From contig SWDT01000108.1 of assembly GCA_009193035.1 (NCBI GenBank), positions 62,001-126,000 of the forward strand: DNA of 64,000 nucleotides, in the 5' to 3' direction. The translations under genes and the position numbers were made by a program. Below are positions 56,611 through 64,000 of this stretch, in pieces. The notes below the pieces were generated by a model. It saw only the letters and a program-made list of their open reading frames with translations. It was not told the DNA's origin and did no database searches. The DNA comes from Halicephalobus mephisto. Lineage: Eukaryota; Nematoda; Chromadorea; Rhabditida; Panagrolaimidae. Numbering within the stretch: position 1 is the first letter of the stretch; each line of letters begins with the position of its first letter.

Positions 56611-56962
56611 AAGTACAGCAGTTGGTGATTAACTCCTAAGTCAAATCTGTTAAAATATTTCCATGATTTTTTATATAAAATTCAATGATAATAAAATATA
56701 TTTTTAAAATACTTATTACACTTCTCAGACTCAAAAATTACAAAAAAATACAATATTTCAGGAAATCCCATTGTATTCACAGAAGTCTACTTTTTTTTAA
56801 AACTGTCTACCATATTATTTTGCGATGACATCACTTTGAACTAATAGTGATTCAGCAGGACGAACTGACAATCCTTGAATGGTCGAACTTGGTAATAACG
56901 ATAAGTTCTGTTGACTGTCTCTAAAATTGTCAGGAATTTAACAGCTACTGTTGATATTTCAC

Positions 56963-58061
56963 TTACCTATTGATTGAATACACCACACTGTTATTATTCA
57001 GCACGCGGGATTCTTTGTATTTCTTCCACTTCTCAATCAACACTGATTTTGGTATCTTACAAAACACCTTAATGAACTGGGATCTGTACGGTTTGATGAA
57101 ATAGATCATCATCACAGTGTTCATGGTTGAATGGAAAGTACCGACAATGAAACTTGCTTGGAAAACTGTAATATTTGAAATACGAGCAATTAGAAAAGAC
57201 GCTATAATCACATATGGAATGGATAGAGTTACTATAGGAATCAAGAACTGGAAGATTAAAGTTCGAAGAAGCTCTTTATGCATGAGATAAGTTCTTTCAG
57301 TCATTTTTGTCTTCTGTTTTTCTAGTAGGTTTTTTGTCTTATACACCAGAACGGCGATAAATGGCATAGTTGCGAAAAAGCTCAAGAGAATAACTGCGAG
57401 AAAAAGATAACCGTATGGGTAATCAACATCCAAGCTCACGGCTGCGCATCGCATATTCTCATTTGGGTAGTGCTTGATGATGTTTGGATAATACTGAAAT
57501 TTGTGATGTTAACAAAAGAGCGAGATTGTTTACCTGCACAATAGATTCATCTACAGCCGTAGTATTCCGATTAGCCAAGTGGAAAAATGTATAAGTAGGT
57601 ATCTCATAAGTAACATGAAGAAAAACCAGAAATGTCAAAAACTTAAACCCCAAAATAGTCGGTAATTTTCCTTTCAAAATGGCAAATCGGTAAATAAACG
57701 CAGACAAGACAGCTACACTGACTCCTCCATAGAAAAAGATCATCACATCAAACCATATTTTTGCCCAATAAATTTCACTTGTACGTAGGAAGCCAGAAGG
57801 ACAGCAAATGACTGCTGGATACAGCAGAAATGGGTGAAACAAAAACGCTGTGTAGCTATCAAACGCGAATGCCCACAGAGAGATGTTAAACAAGAAATAT
57901 TTATAATGTCCGAAGATTTTCGGAGACCAGAACCAAGTGATAAAGACACCAAATCCTCCGACAAAGAAAGCCAGGAATCCACTGATGTACATAAAAGTTG
58001 GATACACTGGATTGTCGTAAAAGTCGAATGAAGCATTTGAGAATGAGTGATGGTTTGCCAT
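56963..58061 (-). CDS. Serpentine chemoreceptor of a second class (Srh/Sri-like)
   Basis: Two exons, 58061-57534 and 57493-56963, encode 352 residues. The ATG at 58061 begins MANHHSFSNASFDFYDNPVY, with a possible N-glycosylation site (NAS) in a short extracellular N-terminus. Seven hydrophobic segments follow. SPKIFGHYKYFLFNISLW, HPFLLYPAVICCPSGF, the cytoplasmic KMTERTYLMHKELLRTLIFQ and the following FLIPIVTLSIPYVI, and FIKPYRSQFIKVF after TM7 resemble the Srh/Sri group and the receptor at 12.0-14.2 kb, though the two are well diverged. It is not related closely to the Srt-like copies around it. It is convergent with copy 3, with only about 350 bases between the stops. Confidence 0.82.
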
Positions 58062-59803
58062 TATTACAGAAGTTGTAAAGAATGGGAACAAATGAAAATA
58101 TTTGGTTATAATGCAATCATTTATATTGGCAGTTATTGCACAGAAATAGACTAATGAGATTACTGTTTCTCTGGGTTACGAACTGTGCAAAAGAATTTGT
58201 CATGTGTATTATTTACAGTACTTTATCATGTTCCGCAAAGATCCAGATTATACACTACTTTATGTGCAATATTTCTTAATGCAATATAGTGCAGAAGTGT
58301 ACCGTTTACTGGAAAGAATTTTTATAAAATCCTAATAGTGTAAAAATAGAAATAAGTATTGTGTTGAAGTACTCTCAATACGAATTTCCAATGGTCTAAG
58401 AACTTTATAAATCTCATTTCAGAAATTTCATTATAACTCTGGTATATCAACAAAAGTAATTTTAAGGAGATTTGTGAAGTTAGAAACTTAGTAAAAAGTT
58501 AATTTCATAAAGAAGTAAAAATTACTCCAAAAATAGACCAAAGAGGAAAGCTATTGCTAGTGTGAGATGCTTATTTTCTTGAAATTAGCTGCTCCACTAT
58601 AGAGGCAAGCTACAACAGAAATTCAAATTTTGAACAGTTAGAAAAACAAGAACTAATTAAACAATTTACTCATTGAATTGAGGAAACTTCAAACAACATT
58701 TTCAACACAAACAGTGCTTAATCTACTGTTTGGTGACGAATTTAACTGCTGATCTTTTTCTGATATTATGATATAGATTCTTAAACTTTTATCATTTTCT
58801 TTATTTATTAGACAAAACATCACAATAATGCTTAAAATGATGTATTATTTCAAAAAATAAGAACTATTTATCTTACTGTCATATTTCTATTGGGTTGATC
58901 ACCAACCCACTGTATAAAACATATCACTGATGCCGATGGAAATATTTCGCGCATCTACCAGGAGACACGCAATCGACTGGGCAGGGAATTGGAGGTTGTT
59001 ATTGTTGTGTGTTTTACAGCAATTTTATATCCGCGCCCCAGATATCTTAATACAAACCTTATTATCTTGATGATTTCCATTTGCATACAGGTATCTCGCA
59101 AACAGTGAAATATGATAACTTTTATTGTTGTAAGCAAAGTACAGTCTTTTGAGCATTTTTTATTTAACAAAAATGTCAAATAAAACAAGTTAAAAAGCCA
59201 TATGTAACTAACTGGAAAGAAATTTTCTTGTTGTGAGAAGACAAATGATGACAATTTGAAATTATTCAAAATAGACCAGAATGTTGTGTGTTTTACTGTA
59301 CTTTACGTCAACAAACAATTAAAGAACTTTGACACAACTACTACTTGTTTAATTAACGGAAGATACAACTAGACGGATTACAGGACAAATGTCTTCAAAC
59401 ATTCATAAACAATAATATCCAAATTGTACTGAAATGTTCTATATGATTTCACAATCTGATAAAAGTTTTTTATAAGCTGGAGAAAATTTTCATTGTAATA
59501 TTTATGTACAATTATTCAACGTTAAGGAAATACAGTTCTCACATTCAGTAGCATCCATTGAATAAGACATTGGAGAAATAGTAACCCGAAAATGATATAA
59601 TCGTCATTGTTGGAGTGTGCTCCATTATTAATATTCATTAATTGTTTTAAAGAACATTAAAAAACGGTCAACATGTTTGAGGTTTTGGAATTTTTCAACG
59701 ACTTTTTCTGTTTTGACTGTATAACAACAGTAATGGTATTTACTTTTTTTCCGCAGTGAAGGAAAACTTCCACGAATCTATTCCAGAGAATGCTGTAATA
59801 AAC
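58062..59803. other. Intergenic region between minus-strand receptors
   Basis: No gene is supportable. Positions 59288-59450 are a near-identical repeat of 62478-62640 (TTAAAGAACTTTGACACAAC, GGACAAATGTCTTCAAACAT), part of the duplicated 3' flank of copies 4 and 5. A 104-residue minus frame at 58955-59269 shows no family features. Confidence 0.65.
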
Positions 59804-60726
59804 TTATATAGAAATATTGTTTACAAAAACCACAAACCTATTCGTGGAAAGGTATAAAAAAGGATTTAAAGCGTTGAATAATATCCAACAAATGTTGATG
59901 ACAACAGGAGTCCATGGAGAGTCTGGAAGCAAATACGTGTAATAATGCCAACAACAGAGGAAGATGCTGTTATAAGCAAAGATAACGAAAGATTGAGCAA
60001 GCAAAATCAATTCTCGTTTGTAAAAAGACAGTTTAACTGATGTTGAGGAATTTCTCTGAAAAATTCCATTCAAAAAATAATAAAATAAAAGAACATACTA
60101 TAATAATAATATGAACAACGACAGCTGTGTAGACGATAAAAGTTAAGCTGAAGAAAGGGATGGAAAAGTAGATCTCGGTAGAAGCAACGCCTTTGCTCCA
60201 CACTCCAGAATCGTATTTCCAATGCAAGTCTTCCATGTCGTAAAATACACCTGTCAGGTTTGTAAGATAGAGAACAAAGTAAACTCCTCCGAAGATCCAA
60301 CAGAACAACAACATGGAGAGAACTAAACACATGTTCTGGCTCTTCTTTGGGTTTCTGAAGACATACAATCGGTTCAACGCGAGAACCAATGATTGGGGGA
60401 TCATTCCCAGAAATGAAGCATTAAATAGCCCTCCGATAAACTTTTCCAAACCACTGTGAAAATTGTTTTCTGTGAGTGTAATTATTCCAGAGTACATGTG
60501 GACTACAAGTTGGATACAATCAGCAACTCCGATTGATAACATAATGATGTAAACCGCAGAATTTCTGAAATCTTTGTAAACTACGAAGATCTGAAATTTA
60601 TTACATTGTATAAAATAACAAATTTTAAAATCCTACAGCTAACATCATCACATAGAGTGGCAAGATGAGGCCAGGTAATGCTAAGTAAATTAACCCAATA
60701 AGAGTCCTATCTGAATCAGAAAACAT
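59804..60726 (-). CDS. Serpentine chemoreceptor, cluster copy 4 (Srt-like)
   Basis: Exons 60726-60637, 60590-60099 and 60055-59804 encode 277 residues. Exon 2 is again exactly 492 bases and the ATG follows TTTTCAG directly. Family blocks are VYIIMLSIGVADCIQLVVH, LVLALNRLYVFRNPKKS, WIFGGVYFVLYLTNL and LPDSPW. The protein ends FVVFVNNISI, at the same position as copy 2. It is more diverged from copies 1-3 than those are from one another, and it is inverted relative to them. The donor of intron 2 is a standard GTATGT. Confidence 0.82.
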
Positions 60727-62979
60727 CTGAAAATAATAAATTTTAATTTCACTTGACAAGAAAGAAAGGACTGTTGTTTTTGTAGTCCACAGAAAATCAA
60801 AAGAGAAGTCTGAGACACACGAATTTGTTACTTATGATTTGTAGTCTTTAAAGAACGAAATCCATTTGAGCTTCGGAAATTCAAGAAAAAACTTAACTAC
60901 ATTCTTGGAAAGAATGAGATTAGAAAGGTTGGATAATTGCGTGGTAATTATCTCGGAGATATTAATTACTTAACGTTCAGAGCAATTCTAGACAATACGG
61001 TAGATGCTTCGAATTACAATTAAGGCGGATCTCATGTTGATATTTCCGGTACTTTCTAAATATAATTTGGAAAATAAATTTTAAAAAATCTGAAAATGAG
61101 ACCAAATAGAGTAAAGTCTTCTGTTGGGAATTTCTTACTATTTTAAAAAATCATTGCGAAGATTTTGTTTTTAGTAAATTACACTGAATACAGTAGTTAG
61201 GTAAAAGTACAGAACATCCCGGAAAATGCGAAGTTTCTCAGAGCTTTTCAGAGATATTAATGATTTTTAAAGACAGCTGATGTAGATGAAGAAATTAATC
61301 TTTATTTCTCATCAACATGACCAACGTTAAATGGAATAAGTTCACAATATTATCCTTCTTTTTCTTATATTTTTACCGGCTTACTAAAACTCAAATACAC
61401 TTGAACGCAAAAATTACTGGACGCCTTTAAGAGAAGAATTAGTTTTTCTATAGTTAAATTTATATTTGACACTTAGAAACCTCTCGGAGAATTACAGATA
61501 ATTTATGAATAAAATGCACCAGAAAAATGGTGATTCCGATGCACAAACGAAGAACCATTAAGACCATTTGAAACATTATAGCATTAAAAATGATAGAAAA
61601 AACCCTTATGAAATAGTTATTTTATTTATCCTTTCTTGGATCATCTTGACAAAAAAATAATGAACATTAATTCTCTTTTTGTCAAAGTAAATTCATACTG
61701 ATTCTTAGTATATCTAGAAGACTACAATATCACATAATGATAAATTTTTATCCGATCAAGAATCTCTGAAAAGCACTAGTTTCTAACAGGTGTTAGAGCC
61801 CGCAAGTATTAGAAATTAAGAGCCGACTAATAATCTACTATATTAGATTTTCTTGGGAAAATTATTTTATAAAAAACACAGATGATCGGAGAAAAGTACT
61901 TAACTTAAAAAATAAACACATAGTTAATTGAAAAAATCAGATTATCATTCATTTTTCAAAAAAAAATCAGTGATCAAATAGTCATACATTTGTCAAGTCT
62001 TATTAAGAGCTATTTAAAAGTACATTTCTTCGAAAGGTACTAAAAGTTCTAAGAAAATCTAAAACATTATAAATTAAATATCAACTAACACAAATTTTTG
62101 TTGTATTAAATTTTCTCTCAAGAGCAAATTTATGAAAAATGTCTCTTAATCTTTATCCAGACAAGTGATTGTTCACAAAAGAATCGCAATTGTATTTCAT
62201 GGAAAACAATTTTCTTCCAAGAGTTCTTGACCTTTCATTGCTTCTTATAAGTTCTACAAATAACACAACAATAATGACTAAATGATACATTCTGTTGAGA
62301 ACAATAACAGTGATTTGTTTAAAGACAATAATTCTAACGATCTATGGAAAATGTAATTTTTCGAATATTTCATATTTAATTAAGTTCCCATGTGTAGACA
62401 GGTACAAATAGTTGTTTGTTGTAGAAAATGAAATAAAACTACCAATATCAGTTGCTTAAATCAGGACTTGGATGTTGTATTATTTTACTGTATTTTACGT
62501 CAACAAACAATTAAAGAACTTTGACACAACTACTACTTGTTTAATTAACGGAAGATACAACTGAACGGATTATAGGACAAATGTCTTCAAACATTCATAA
62601 ACAAAAATAATTCAAATTGTACTGAAAGTTCCTACACAGTTTCAGAATCTGATGGAAAAGTTTTTTGCAAGCTGAAGTCAACATCCTTAGCATATTTTCT
62701 GCGTATAAATTGAATTTTTAGATTCAGAAGCATCTGTAGAAGTCACTACAGAACAACCATATTAGAAGGATGCATCAAAATTCTAAGAACATGCTTTATT
62801 ATCAATTTTCATCAATTTTTACAGAAAAAATTATATAATCGATGTAATGTGCACGATTCCGGAAAGAATGATCGTTTGCTAGTCTTGCAGGTATAATAAT
62901 ACTGATACTGTCTCCTCTCAATTTAGAAAGAAAAAAGGTTCTGAAGAATCTCTTTCGAATAGCGCTGTAATAAAATTAT
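60727..62979. other. Intergenic region upstream of copy 4, downstream of the dead copy 5
   Basis: Positions 62478-62640 match 59288-59450 nearly base for base. The match resumes in diverged form to about 62979, where copy 5's 3' end begins. No open frame of credible composition. Confidence 0.65.
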
Positions 62980-63888
62980 ATAAAAACCTTTTTTTAGAAG
63001 AACCACAAACCCATCCATAATAACATACAAAGTAGAATTTAAATTATAGGATAAAATCCAATATATGTTGATGATAACAGAAGTCCACAGAGTATCTGAG
63101 AGAATATGTGCATAAAAGTGTCAAGAGCAGAGAAACATGATATGATAAACAAAGAAGAAGGATGGGATAAATAGCAATAATTATTTTTTCTGCAAAGATG
63201 GTTTCGTTGATGCTAAGGAGTTTTTCTTAAAAGACATTTAAAAAATTACAAAAGAACATAACATAGCACAAAACTTATAGTAACAACAACAACCATATAA
63301 ACAATAAAGCAGAAGATAGGAATAGAGTAGTATAACTAGGAAGCAGCAGCGCTCTTGCCATAATCTCCAAAATCCTACTCCTAGTACAAATTTGTCATAT
63401 TATAGATGAGTCCTGTAAAGTTGATTACATAAAGGGTGGAAGCATTACTCCAATATTGCATCAGCAAATGAGTGTCAAAATAATAAAACGTGTTCCAATT
63501 CTTCTTCGAATCCTTCAAGATATACAACCTGTTCAATGCAAAGATCAATATTTAGAGGGCCATTGGCAACCATGAATCATTAGATACTCCTCCCAAAAAT
63601 GTTCTTAGCTTCTCATTGAAATAAGTTCCTGTAAAGGTAATTAACCCGAAGTAGATGTGACCAAGGAGTTGAGTATTATCAGCGATTCCTATGGATATCA
63701 TCATTCTGTAAATCTCAGAATGTCTAAAGTCTCTGTCAACTATGATAAGCTGAAGTTGAATTATTTTATTTGATTAAAATTGAAAGAAAATTTACAATCA
63801 ATATGATTAAATAAAATGGCAGGATGAAACCTGTTACTCTCGACTAAAGAGATCCAATCAGAATCTTATTTGAATGAAGAAATAGAAT
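62980..63888 (-). pseudogene. Dead chemoreceptor, cluster copy 5 (Srt-like)
   Basis: It follows copy 4's layout on the minus strand. Exon 1 remnants (ILIGSL, then FILPFYLIILI) have a stop at 63846-63844 and no recognisable ATG or acceptor. Exon 2 starts at 63749 after AACTTCAG and keeps IYRMMISIGIADNTQLLGHI and RTFLGGVSNDSWLPMA, then a TAA at 63554-63552 where live copies read on into the LxLNRLY segment. Exon 3 remnants begin KNSLASTKPSLQKK and meet a TAA at 63183-63181. Three stops in three exons make a functional product very unlikely. Its 3' flank is duplicated at copy 4. Confidence 0.85.
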
Positions 63889-64000
63889 TTGTAATTAGAG
63901 TATTATGGTTTGACTTGGTAATGGAGCAAATATTGATTTTTAACTAAATAATAGAGAAAAAAGAATTGGGATGTGATTTTTTAACATGAATATACAATAG
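63889..64000. other. Window end, no feature
   Basis: AT-rich sequence 5' of the dead receptor. Nothing recognised. Confidence 0.5.

Larger units (their letters stand above)
54262..56700 (+). repeat. Segmental duplication, second copy (partner about 43610-47360)
   Basis: Upstream DNA, receptor gene and 3' flank align with 43610-47360 at high similarity in long blocks. This copy lacks the LTR-like insert and the 1.1-kb segment 45003-46100 but has the MITE at 54401-54561. Confidence 0.85.

Overview
This window is eukaryotic nuclear DNA from a nematode, most likely a Caenorhabditis-type rhabditid but not obviously C. elegans itself. The signs are very short introns (45-60 bases in the chemoreceptor genes), TTTCAG-type 3' splice sites, acceptors that abut start codons, clusters of nematode-only serpentine chemoreceptors, and high A+T. 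Intergenic DNA and long introns on the left are mostly AT-rich low-complexity sequence and tandem arrays. All gene models were assembled by hand from splice consensus, reading-frame continuity and family resemblance; no alignment or RNA evidence was available.

Left part (1-31 kb): the 3' portion of an ERMP1/FXNA-like M28 metallopeptidase (+, cut by the window start); a beta-lactamase-fold (LACT-type) protein (+, 9.3-11.4 kb); a 5-exon serpentine chemoreceptor (-, 12.0-14.2 kb); then about 15 kb with no gene I can support. That gap holds at least eight tandem-repeat arrays and a 0.53-kb palindromic element carrying a second small inverted-repeat element at its centre. A nematode-type multi-pass membrane protein of unknown function follows (+, 29.8-31.0 kb).

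Middle part (31-43 kb): housekeeping genes. Integrator subunit 11 (-) and the FG nucleoporin Nup54/NPP-1 (+) are divergent across about 0.7 kb. Then come a dead RTE-type retrotransposon tail, a GAT microsatellite, a small basic secreted protein (+), and a 572-residue protein (-) built from two copies of the same module. An exact 41-bp satellite lies in an intron of that last gene.

Right part (43-64 kb): a chemoreceptor cluster with less low-complexity DNA. Four intact copies (three +, one -) share the same 3-exon layout with a second exon of exactly 492 bases. There is also one dead copy (-) with three in-frame stops, one orphan 3' flank of a lost copy, and one receptor of a different class (-). 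The 46-kb and 55-kb copies sit in a segmental duplication. One duplicate carries a candidate solo LTR and the other a TA-flanked MITE, so each insertion has an 'empty' partner in the same window. The MITE is of the same family as the one inside the palindrome at 27.8 kb. A degenerate SL1 spliced-leader-like sequence lies at 51.6 kb.

I see no prokaryotic system, CRISPR array, tRNA or rRNA gene. The most unusual items are the two-module gene, the nested palindromes, the in-frame duplicated 5' splice site in the secreted-protein gene, and the layered history of the chemoreceptor duplications.
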